DNA from: Prevotella sp. UBA2756
GTDB taxonomy: Bacteria; Bacteroidota; Bacteroidia; Bacteroidales; Bacteroidaceae
DNA length: 35,126 bases
NCBI GenBank assembly: GCA_002353205.1
Contig: DEJE01000014.1
Location: forward strand, 133,744-168,869
Direction: 5' to 3'
Part shown: piece after piece, positions 1-6,365 of the stretch
Layout: the number at the start of each line of letters is the position of its first letter
Position numbering within the stretch: the first letter of the stretch is position 1
Notes under the pieces: model-generated
Database searches by the model: none
What the model was told of the DNA's origin: nothing
Seen by the model: the letters and a program-made list of their open reading frames with translations, nothing else
Made by a program: the position numbers and the translations under genes

Positions 1-1080
1 ACGCTTTTCGAGAAAGTCACGAATATAGAGAAGAAGCAGGACAGCTTCCATTTCCTGCTCAACCTCAACAACAGTTTCGACGTCAATGAGAACGACGGTG
101 ATTTCAATAGCGCCAAGTTCAACATGCGCCAGATCCGCATCGAGGCCAAGGGAAACATCAACGACACGTTCTCCTTCCGCTGGCGTCAGCGCCTGAACCG
201 CAACAATACGCCTGCTCCCGACGGCATCGACAACATGCCCGCATCATCCATCGACGTGGCTGGTATCGGTGTCAAGGTCAACGACAAGTTCTCAATGTTC
301 CTCGGTAAGCAATGTGCGGCATACGGTGGTATCGAGTTCGACCTCAACCCCATCGAGATCTACGAGTATTCCGACATGGTGGATTACATGAGCAACTTCC
401 TCACCGGTGCTAACTTCCAGTTCCAGCTCACCCCCGACCATCAAGTACAGTTGCAGGTGCTCGACAGCCGCAGCGCCAGCATGAGCGACATGTACGGCGA
501 AGGCTACGAGCAGTCGAAGGTGCCCCTGGTCTATACCGCCAACTGGAACGGTAGCTTCGGCAACGTGTTCAAAACCCGTTGGAGCTACTCTCTGATGAGT
601 CAGGCACGTGGCAACCAGAGCCATTACATCGCTCTGGGTAACGAAGTGACCGTCAACAACTTCGATGCTTTCTTCGATGTGATGTATATGCGCGAAGGCA
701 TTGACCGCGAAGGTATCGTTTCCAGCATCGTCGGCAACAACGCCAATGGCGGTCACCGCAACGACGCCGAATACCTCTCGCTCGTCTTGAAGGCACAGTA
801 TCGCTTCGCTCCGAAGTGGAACGTATTCGTCAAGGGAATGCTCGAGAACCAAGGACTCTCCAAGGACAATGGTACGGTTGAAAAAGGTAAGTACCGCACT
901 GCCCTGGGCTATCTCGCCGGACTGGAGTACTATCCGATGAAGAACAGCAACCTGCACTTCTTCCTTACCTACGTAGGTCGTCATTACAGCTACACCGACC
1001 GCGCCAAGGCCTACGGTTTCGACGACTACAGCACCAACCGCATCTCACTCGGTTACATCTGGCAGCTGCCGATGTTCTAA
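1..1080 (+). CDS. Outer-membrane porin, 3' part (5' end outside window)
   Basis: The reading frame is open from base 1, so this is the last 359 residues of a longer gene; the first internal ATG (124) is not a convincing start. The protein is rich in alternating polar/aromatic strands (for example FSFRWRQRLN, FKTRWSYSLMSQ, YRTALGYLAGLEYYP) and ends in an aromatic residue (QLPMF), as expected for an outer-membrane beta-barrel recognised by the BAM machinery. It resembles the OprP/OprO-like porins of Bacteroidota, which form passive channels for small solutes. The substrate cannot be read from sequence. The next gene, aspA, begins 53 bases downstream on the same strand and may be co-transcribed, which would fit uptake of a dicarboxylate or amino acid, but that link is inference. 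The family call is fairly sure and the specificity is unknown. Confidence 0.75.
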   Translation, partial: TLFEKVTNIEKKQDSFHFLLNLNNSFDVNENDGDFNSAKFNMRQIRIEAKGNINDTFSFRWRQRLNRNNTPAPDGIDNMPASSIDVAGIGVKVNDKFSMFLGKQCAAYGGIEFDLNPIEIYEYSDMVDYMSNFLTGANFQFQLTPDHQVQLQVLDSRSASMSDMYGEGYEQSKVPLVYTANWNGSFGNVFKTRWSYSLMSQARGNQSHYIALGNEVTVNNFDAFFDVMYMREGIDREGIVSSIVGNNANGGHRNDAEYLSLVLKAQYRFAPKWNVFVKGMLENQGLSKDNGTVEKGKYRTALGYLAGLEYYPMKNSNLHFFLTYVGRHYSYTDRAKAYGFDDYSTNRISLGYIWQLPMF

Positions 1081-1133
1081 GTCGCATTTACAAACATTAA
1101 TCATTAAGCTTTAAAACATTTAAACATCATATT

Positions 1134-2546
1134 ATGTCAGAACAGAAATTCCGCGTAGAGTCCGACCTCTTAGGCGAACTCAAAATCCCCGCCGAAGCAT
1201 ACTACGGTGTGCAGACACAGCGTGCCATCAACAACTACCACATCTCGCGCAAGCAGATGCGTAGTTACCACGACTTCATCATCGCCATTGCCTACGTGAA
1301 GCTGGCTGCCGTGCAGACCAACCACACCCTCGGTGTCATCAACGACGAGATTTCGGGAGCCATCTCGCAGGCCTGCCGCGAAATCATCGACGGTAAGTTC
1401 CACGAGGACTTCCCCATCGATATGATGCAGGGTGGTGCCGGTACATCCGTCAACATGAATGCCAACGAGGTGATTGCCAACCGCGCCCTTGAGATCATGG
1501 GCCACGAGAAGGGCGAGTACCAGTACTGCTACCCCAACGACCACTGCAACTGCGGACAGTCAACCAACGACGTGTATCCCACCACCATCCGCCTGGCCCT
1601 TATCCGCATGAACAAGAGCCTCGTGGCTGCACTTACCGGCCTGATCAGTGCCCTCCGCTACAAAGGCGAAGAGTTCAAGGATGTCATTAAGATGGGCCGC
1701 ACCCAGCTGCAGGACGCTGTGCCTATGACCAGCGGACAGGAGTTCAACGCCTACGCCAACAACCTGGAGGAAGAGATTCTCAATCTCGAGCGCAACGTGA
1801 AGCTGCTCCACGAGATCAACATGGGTGGCACCGCCATCGGTACCGGTCTGAATGCCGTTCCCGGCTTTGCCAAGCTCTGCGCTGCCAACCTGAGCAAACT
1901 CACCGGCGAGGCATTCGTTTCTGCCAGCGACCTCGTTGAGGCCACGCCCGATACCGGTGCCTACGTGAGCTACTCTTCAGCCCTGAAGCGTCTGGCCATC
2001 AAGCTCTCCAAGATCTGTAATGACCTCCGCCTCATGGCTTCCGGTCCCCGCTGCGGTCTCAATGAGATCAACCTTCCCCCGAAGGCTCCCGGTTCCAGCA
2101 TCATGCCCGGCAAGGTGAACCCCGTCATCCCCGAGGTTGTCAACCAGGTTTGCTTCAAGGTGATCGGCAACGACACCACCGTCAGCTTCGCCGCAGAAGC
2201 CGGTCAGCTGCAGCTCAACGTGATGGAGCCCGTCATCACCGAGTCGCTCATTGAGAGCCTGCTCTGGCTGAAGAACGCTATTGAGACGCTTACCGAAGAG
2301 TGCATCCTCGGCATCACCGTCAACAAGGAGCGTTGCTATGAAATGGTGAAGAACTCTATCGGCATCGTCACCGCCCTGAATCCGTACATTGGTTACAAGA
2401 CCAGTACGAAGGTGGCCAAGGAAGCCTTAGAGACCAACCGTTCTGTCTATGATATCGTGTTGGAGAAAGGTCTCATGACGCAAGAGAAACTCGACGAGGC
2501 CCTCGATCCTAAGAACATGCTCAATTCACACAAGATTGTGAAGTAA
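1134..2546 (+). CDS. aspA: Aspartate ammonia-lyase (aspartase)
   Basis: 470 residues, the normal length for aspartase, which reversibly splits L-aspartate into fumarate and ammonia in the cytoplasm and feeds fumarate respiration in anaerobic Bacteroidota. The fumarase/aspartase superfamily signature with the mobile catalytic serine loop is present (GSSIMPGKVNPV, around residue 321), together with the earlier conserved blocks GAGTSVNMNANEV (about 101) and GRTQLQDAVP (about 188). Aspartase is preferred over class II fumarase because of the N-terminal pattern LGELKIPAEAYYGVQT and the overall similarity to AspA; a fumarase activity cannot be fully excluded by eye. The start at 1134 follows an AT-rich leader with no Shine-Dalgarno. 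A strong intrinsic terminator lies 25 bases beyond the stop. Confidence 0.93.
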   Translation: MSEQKFRVESDLLGELKIPAEAYYGVQTQRAINNYHISRKQMRSYHDFIIAIAYVKLAAVQTNHTLGVINDEISGAISQACREIIDGKFHEDFPIDMMQGGAGTSVNMNANEVIANRALEIMGHEKGEYQYCYPNDHCNCGQSTNDVYPTTIRLALIRMNKSLVAALTGLISALRYKGEEFKDVIKMGRTQLQDAVPMTSGQEFNAYANNLEEEILNLERNVKLLHEINMGGTAIGTGLNAVPGFAKLCAANLSKLTGEAFVSASDLVEATPDTGAYVSYSSALKRLAIKLSKICNDLRLMASGPRCGLNEINLPPKAPGSSIMPGKVNPVIPEVVNQVCFKVIGNDTTVSFAAEAGQLQLNVMEPVITESLIESLLWLKNAIETLTEECILGITVNKERCYEMVKNSIGIVTALNPYIGYKTSTKVAKEALETNRSVYDIVLEKGLMTQEKLDEALDPKNMLNSHKIVK

Positions 2547-2570
2547 GCATAAAGAGAGGTTTCTGTTCAG

Positions 2571-2605
2571 AGCCCGGCTGTCACCACTGGCAGCCGGGCT
2601 TTTTT
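2571..2605 (+). terminator. Intrinsic terminator of aspA
   Basis: A 10-bp perfect stem AGCCCGGCTG / CAGCCGGGCT with a 10-base loop is followed directly by a run of T. It lies 25 bases after the aspA stop codon. Confidence 0.92.
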
Positions 2606-2650
2606 GTGATCGTGTCCCTTAGCGCGGAATCCTAATGACCGGAGCGGGAT

Positions 2651-2698
2651 AAAAAAGGAGCCGCAGAGATGCTGCAATGCACTTCTGCGGCTCCTTTT
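2651..2698 (-). terminator. Intrinsic terminator of recA
   Basis: Read on the minus strand, a stem made of AAAAGGAGCCGCAG and its complement encloses a loop and ends in a T run. It sits just after the recA stop codon and faces the aspA terminator, so the two convergent units are insulated from each other. Confidence 0.9.
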
Positions 2699-2713
2699 GG
2701 CTTATGGTAAGGG

Positions 2714-3745
2714 TCAGTCTTTCTTGTCGGTGATGGCCTGCATGATCTTGGCTTCCAGTTCCTCGCACAGTTCGGGATTGTCTTTCAGCAGTTTCTTCAC
2801 GGCATCGCGGCCCTGTGCCAGCCTACTGTTGTCGTAGCTGAACCATGATCCGCTCTTCTGGATGATGCCGTATTCGACGCCGAGGTCGACAATCTCGCCC
2901 ACCTTCGAGATGCCTTCGCCGAAGGTGATCTCGAACTCACACTTGCGGAAGGGAGGTGCCACCTTGTTCTTCACCACCTTCACGCGCACCTGGTTGCCGA
3001 TCACTTCGTCGCCGTCCTTGATGCTTGTCACACGGCGGATGTCGAGGCGCACGCTGCTGTAGAACTTCAGGGCGTTGCCGCCGGTTGTCGTCTCGGGGTT
3101 GCCGAACATCACGCCGATCTTCTCGCGCAGCTGGTTGATGAAGATGCACGTGGTGTTGGTCTTCGAGATGGTGGATGTGAGCTTTCGCAGGGCCTGACTC
3201 ATCAGCCGGGCCTGCAGTCCCACGACGTTGTCGCCCATCTCGCCTTCTATTTCTTTCTTCGGCGTGAGAGCAGCCACGGAGTCGATGACAAGGATGTCGA
3301 TGGCCGACGACGAGATGAGCTGGTCGGCTATCTGCAGTGCCTGCTCACCATTGTCGGGCTGCGAGATCCACAGGTTGTCGGTGTCGACACCCAGCTTCTG
3401 CGCGTAGAAACGGTCGAAGGCGTGCTCGGCATCGATGAAGGCTGCTATGCCTCCGGCCTTTTGCGCCTCGGCGATGGCGTGGATGGCCAGCGTTGTCTTA
3501 CCGGAGCTCTCCGGTCCGTAAATCTCGATGATGCGTCCGCGCGGATATCCGCCGACGCCGAGTGCTGCGTTCAGGCCGATACTGCCCGTGGGAATCACTT
3601 CCACGTTCTCCACATGCTCGTCGCCGAGCTTCATGATGCTCCCCTTGCCGAAGTCCTTTTCTATCTTCGACATGGCAGCCTGCAGCGCTTTCAGCTTCTC
3701 GCTCTGCGGGTTGCCGCTTTCTGCTTCAATTTCTTTCTTTGCCAT
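2714..3745 (-). CDS. recA: Recombinase A
   Basis: 343 residues, typical RecA length. RecA forms ATP-dependent filaments on single-stranded DNA, catalyses strand exchange and triggers LexA-type self-cleavage. Visible landmarks are the Walker A box GPESSGKTT (about residue 75), the catalytic glutamate in EAQKAGGIAAFIDAEHAFD, the Walker B strand ILVIDSVAALTP, the L1/L2 DNA-binding loops (MGDNVVGLQARLMSQALRKL and FINQLREKIGVMFGNPETTTGG) and the C-terminal domain ending in a short acidic/basic tail. The start is MAKKEIE. No TAnnTTTG promoter is visible in the 78 bases before the upstream four-helix-bundle gene, so recA may be read from a promoter further upstream or from an unrecognised one. An inverted heptamer array lies directly in front of it (3759-3793). 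Confidence 0.98.
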   Translation of the reverse strand: MAKKEIEAESGNPQSEKLKALQAAMSKIEKDFGKGSIMKLGDEHVENVEVIPTGSIGLNAALGVGGYPRGRIIEIYGPESSGKTTLAIHAIAEAQKAGGIAAFIDAEHAFDRFYAQKLGVDTDNLWISQPDNGEQALQIADQLISSSAIDILVIDSVAALTPKKEIEGEMGDNVVGLQARLMSQALRKLTSTISKTNTTCIFINQLREKIGVMFGNPETTTGGNALKFYSSVRLDIRRVTSIKDGDEVIGNQVRVKVVKNKVAPPFRKCEFEITFGEGISKVGEIVDLGVEYGIIQKSGSWFSYDNSRLAQGRDAVKKLLKDNPELCEELEAKIMQAITDKKD

Positions 3746-3758
3746 GTTGTGTTTTTTA

Positions 3759-3793
3759 GAAGTAAGTAGTAAGAGGTAAGAAGTAAGAGAATA
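3759..3793. repeat. Heptamer array A, left arm of an inverted pair
   Basis: About four and a half units of a 7-base repeat (AGAAGTA, AGTAGTA, AGAGGTA, AGAAGTA). The inner edge GTAAGAGAATA (3783-3793) is the exact reverse complement of TATTCTCTTAC at 4211-4221, the inner edge of array B. The two arrays therefore bracket the four-helix-bundle gene as inverted repeats. Confidence 0.9.
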
Positions 3794-3823
3794 GCTTCTG
3801 CCTCCACGTCTTACTATTATATT

Positions 3824-4195
3824 TTAAAAATTATTTTTACTATCTAAACTTTTTCTCAATCCGATCAATGTCATTTCTGACTCTTTTACCAAATTCTCAA
3901 TTGCAATTAAATCTTCATGAGTTATATAACCTAACTTTTCTGCTATTTCCGTCTGGCACATCACTTCCATCAAAGAGCCTGAAGAGAAATCCAAATGATG
4001 AATCCTTTCTTTTATGGAGAATCTGCCCATACCTTCTGCGATATTCGAAGGAACGGAAACAGCAGCACGCTGTATTTGGTTGGTAAGTGCGAGTCTTTCT
4101 GAAGAAGGAAACTTTTCGGAAAGTTTATAAATGGCTACAACTAGCTGCATAGACAACTGGTAAACTTTCAACTTGCGATAATAAAAATCATTCAT
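3824..4195 (-). CDS. Four-helix-bundle protein (S23 / 23S rRNA intervening-sequence family)
   Basis: 123 residues, the usual length for this family of small all-helical proteins. Family landmarks are clear: aromatic N-terminus YRKLKVYQ, then FPSSERLALTNQIQRAA, the hallmark SVPSNIAEGMGR (about residue 50) and a serine/glutamate helix before the last helix. Relatives are encoded inside intervening sequences of 23S rRNA genes (for example in Leptospira), and the fold is shared with Avd of diversity-generating retroelements. The biochemical role is unknown. The gene is visibly more AT-rich than its neighbours and is bracketed by inverted heptamer arrays that could pair as a long RNA stem. No reverse transcriptase or variable repeat is nearby, so a retroelement accessory role is not supported here. 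The start at 4195 gives MNDFYYRKL, which fits the family. Confidence 0.9.
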   Translation of the reverse strand: MNDFYYRKLKVYQLSMQLVVAIYKLSEKFPSSERLALTNQIQRAAVSVPSNIAEGMGRFSIKERIHHLDFSSGSLMEVMCQTEIAEKLGYITHEDLIAIENLVKESEMTLIGLRKSLDSKNNF

Positions 4196-4210
4196 GTCAT
4201 GCGAATTTTG

Positions 4211-4304
4211 TATTCTCTTACCACTTACTACTTTCTTACTTCTTACTTCTTACCTCTTACTTCTTACCTCTTACCTCTTACCTCTTACCACTTTACCTCT
4301 TACA
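4211..4304. repeat. Heptamer array B (CTTACYT), right arm of an inverted pair
   Basis: About a dozen units of the 7-base repeat CTTACYT with a few indels, starting with TATTCTCTTAC (exact inverted match to 3783-3793). The stop codon TAA of the dehydrogenase gene (4300-4302) lies inside the last unit. On the minus strand each unit contains TAA, so stops fall in all three frames. Confidence 0.93.
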
Positions 4305-5538
4305 GCTCCAGGTCGCCGTCGAACACTTCGTGCCAGGGCAGACCGTGGATGTTGAGCTGCTCCATGAATGGATCGGGATCGAAATCCTCCACGTTCCACA
4401 CGCCCGGCTTGCGCCAGATGCCCTTCACGAACATCATGGCACCGATCATGGCGGGGACGCCCGTGGTGTAGCTCACGCCCTGCATGCCCGTTTCCTCGTA
4501 GGCTTCTTGGTGCTTGCAGTTGTTATAAACATAATAGGTGCGCTCCTTACCGTCCTTGATGCCACGGATGCGGCAGCCTATCGACGTCTCGCCGTCGTAG
4601 TTCTCGCCGAGGTCCTGCGGGTTGGGCAGCACGGCCTTGAGGAACTGCAGCGGCACGATCTTCACCTTCACCCGCTTCTCGGGCTCGTCGGCCAGCGGAG
4701 CTTCATACACCAGCTCGTCGATGCGCGACATGCCGAGGTTCTGAATCACGTCGAGATAGGTGAGATACTGCTGTCCGAAGGTCATCCAGAAGCGTGCCTG
4801 CTTGATGGTGGGGTAGTTCTTCACGAGCGACTCCAGCTCTTCGTGGTGCATCAGGTACGACTCGCGCGGTCCGATGTTGGGGTAGGTGAGTGCTTTGTGC
4901 ACCTCGAGCGGCTCCGTCTCTATCCACTCGCCGTCCTTGTAGTAGAGTCCCTTCTGCGTAATCTCGCGGATGTTGATCTCCGGGTTGAAGTTGGTGGCGA
5001 ATGCCTTGTGGTGGTTGCCGGCGTTGCAGTCGACGATGTCGAGATAGTGTATCTCGTCGAAGTGGTGCTTGGCGGCGTATGCGGTGTAGATGCCGCTGAC
5101 GCCCGGGTCGAAGCCGCATCCGAGGATAGCCGTCAGTCCGGCCTCGCGGAAGCGGTCCATGTATGCCCACTGCCAGCTGTATTCGAAGTGAGCCTCGTCT
5201 TTCGGTTCATAGTTGGCCGTGTCGAGATAGTTGCATCCGCAGGCCAGACAGGCGTCCATGATGGTCAGGTCCTGATAGGGTAGTGCCAGGTTGATGACCA
5301 ATTCGGGTTTGTAGTCGCTGAAGAGCGCCTTCAGCTGCTCCACGTCGTCGGCATCCACCTGTGCCGTCTTGATGTCCATCGTGTAGCCTTTCTTATGGAT
5401 GGCCTCCACCAGCTGGTCGCATTTCTCCTTGCGGCGGCTTGCGATCATGAACTCTGTAAACACGTCGGCGTTCTGCGCTATCTTGAACGCAGCCACCGTA
5501 GCGACGCCACCGGCGCCAATCATCAATACTCTTGCCAT
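4300..5538 (-). CDS. Saccharopine dehydrogenase-like protein, probable carboxynorspermidine synthase
   Basis: 412 residues with an N-terminal Rossmann dinucleotide site (MARVLMIGAGGVATVAAFK) and the saccharopine-dehydrogenase fold (CGFDPGVSGIYTAYA, residues around 143; MIGAMMFVKGIWRKPGVWN near the end). Members of this clade that lack the lysine pathway partners act as carboxynorspermidine/carboxyspermidine dehydrogenase (EC 1.5.1.43), condensing aspartate semialdehyde with a diamine in the alternative spermidine route common in Bacteroidota. No carboxynorspermidine decarboxylase is in the window, so the assignment rests on family resemblance alone. The start follows a purine-rich stretch (AAAAAAAGGAAAA). 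The stop codon lies inside heptamer array B, so the final residue is followed immediately by repeat DNA. Saccharopine dehydrogenase itself is the main alternative. Confidence 0.8.
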   Translation of the reverse strand: MARVLMIGAGGVATVAAFKIAQNADVFTEFMIASRRKEKCDQLVEAIHKKGYTMDIKTAQVDADDVEQLKALFSDYKPELVINLALPYQDLTIMDACLACGCNYLDTANYEPKDEAHFEYSWQWAYMDRFREAGLTAILGCGFDPGVSGIYTAYAAKHHFDEIHYLDIVDCNAGNHHKAFATNFNPEINIREITQKGLYYKDGEWIETEPLEVHKALTYPNIGPRESYLMHHEELESLVKNYPTIKQARFWMTFGQQYLTYLDVIQNLGMSRIDELVYEAPLADEPEKRVKVKIVPLQFLKAVLPNPQDLGENYDGETSIGCRIRGIKDGKERTYYVYNNCKHQEAYEETGMQGVSYTTGVPAMIGAMMFVKGIWRKPGVWNVEDFDPDPFMEQLNIHGLPWHEVFDGDLEL

Positions 5539-5568
5539 TTTTCCTTTTTTTATAATTTGTTTTTCTTA

Positions 5569-5658
5569 CTTCTTACCTCTTACCTCTCCCTCTCCCTCTC
5601 CTTCGGGAAAGGCTACGGGTAGGCGCGTCAGCGGGAATGGGGCCGGGGTGGGGCTTCT
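5569..5658. repeat. Heptamer array joined to GC-rich 68-bp element, copy 1
   Basis: Three CTTACYT heptamers pass into CTCCCT units and then a GC-rich element. Bases 5591-5658 are a perfect reverse complement of 19476-19543 (68 bp). The right edge touches the stop codon of the DUF6621-like gene (TGA, 5658-5660). The block fills most of the 119-base gap between that gene and the dehydrogenase gene. Confidence 0.95.
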
Positions 5659-6251
5659 CACCCTCTCCCTTTCAGCTCTTCGCCTCTGATGCCGAGCGCG
5701 CTCATCAGCGAGTAGCCCAGAATCTCCTGTCGGTAGTTGCCGCCGGGAAGCGGTTGCATGGCGAAGACGGTGATGCGTTTGTCGTCGTCAACCTGTTGCA
5801 GAGAGCGGCGTATATGCTCGAAGATCTCCGGCTGCCGGTCGTCGGGTACGACCATGATGCGTTTCACCCCCTCCTGTCTGGCAACGAACATCATCGTGTC
5901 GACCACCATGTCCTCCTTCGTTGTGATGGCTTCCACGGGCACGGTGTTGATGATGAACTCCCCGAGCGTGCTTTTGAAAGCCTTTCCAGCGAGTTCCTCA
6001 TCATATTGGCTCGGCGCGAAGTTCTGCAGCCGTTGCTTGTCTTTGTCGTGTATCAGCACCACGCTTGTCTCATGGTCGCCTTCGCGCAGTCCGCCGTCGA
6101 GAGCGACGCATTCCAGCCATCGCGCCATGTCGGCCTGTGGGATGCGCCGTCCCAGCATGCGCTCGAAGTTCACCGTGAGGTCGAAGGCCACGCGGTCCAC
6201 GAAGTCGACGTCGACCACGATGACATTCTCGCTCCATTTATTATAATTCAT
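5658..6251 (-). CDS. Conserved Bacteroidota protein of unknown function (DUF6621-like)
   Basis: 197 residues, cytoplasmic by appearance: no signal peptide and no membrane span. The N-terminus reads ENVIVVDVDFVDRVAFDLT, a hydrophobic strand with acidic residues, followed by a mixed alpha/beta protein with a second strand pattern VKRIMVVPDD and a tail YSLMSALGIRGEEL. I recognise it only as a hypothetical family found in Prevotella and relatives (I believe DUF6621) and have no function for it. The ATG at 6251 lies inside a TAATTCA heptamer array and is immediately preceded by an in-frame TGA, so the start is either this repeat-borne ATG or a downstream GTG in VIVVDVD. The gene sits between the GH3 gene and the dehydrogenase gene on the same strand. 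Confidence 0.7.
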   Translation of the reverse strand: MNYNKWSENVIVVDVDFVDRVAFDLTVNFERMLGRRIPQADMARWLECVALDGGLREGDHETSVVLIHDKDKQRLQNFAPSQYDEELAGKAFKSTLGEFIINTVPVEAITTKEDMVVDTMMFVARQEGVKRIMVVPDDRQPEIFEHIRRSLQQVDDDKRITVFAMQPLPGGNYRQEILGYSLMSALGIRGEELKGRG

Positions 6252-6365
6252 AATTCATAATGCATAATTCATAATGGATAATGGAAAATGGATAATGGAA
6301 AACTCTCCACTCTCCACTTTCCACTCTCCACTCTCCACTTACTACTTTCCACTCTCCACTCTCAA
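6244..6365. repeat. Composite heptamer array (8 x TAATTCA/TAATGGA then 9 x CTCTCCA)
   Basis: From 6244 to 6299 there are eight units of TAATTCA drifting to TAATGGA; after a 3-base joint, 6303-6365 holds nine units of CTCTCCA (variants CTTTCCA, CTTACTA, CTCTCAA). The left end contains the start codon of the DUF6621-like gene and the right end contains the stop codon (6342-6344) and last residues of the GH3 gene. The whole gap between the two genes is repeat. Confidence 0.95.

Noticed and set aside
3824..4195. Four-helix-bundle gene as accessory (Avd) of a diversity-generating retroelement
   Set aside because: No reverse transcriptase, template repeat or variable repeat is present nearby.
4330..5283. 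Long open frame antisense to the dehydrogenase gene
   Set aside because: It mirrors the codon structure of the real gene on the other strand and has low-complexity His/Val/Leu composition. Similar antisense frames at 292-984, 6288-8645, 8646-10271 and 11085-12476 were rejected for the same reason.
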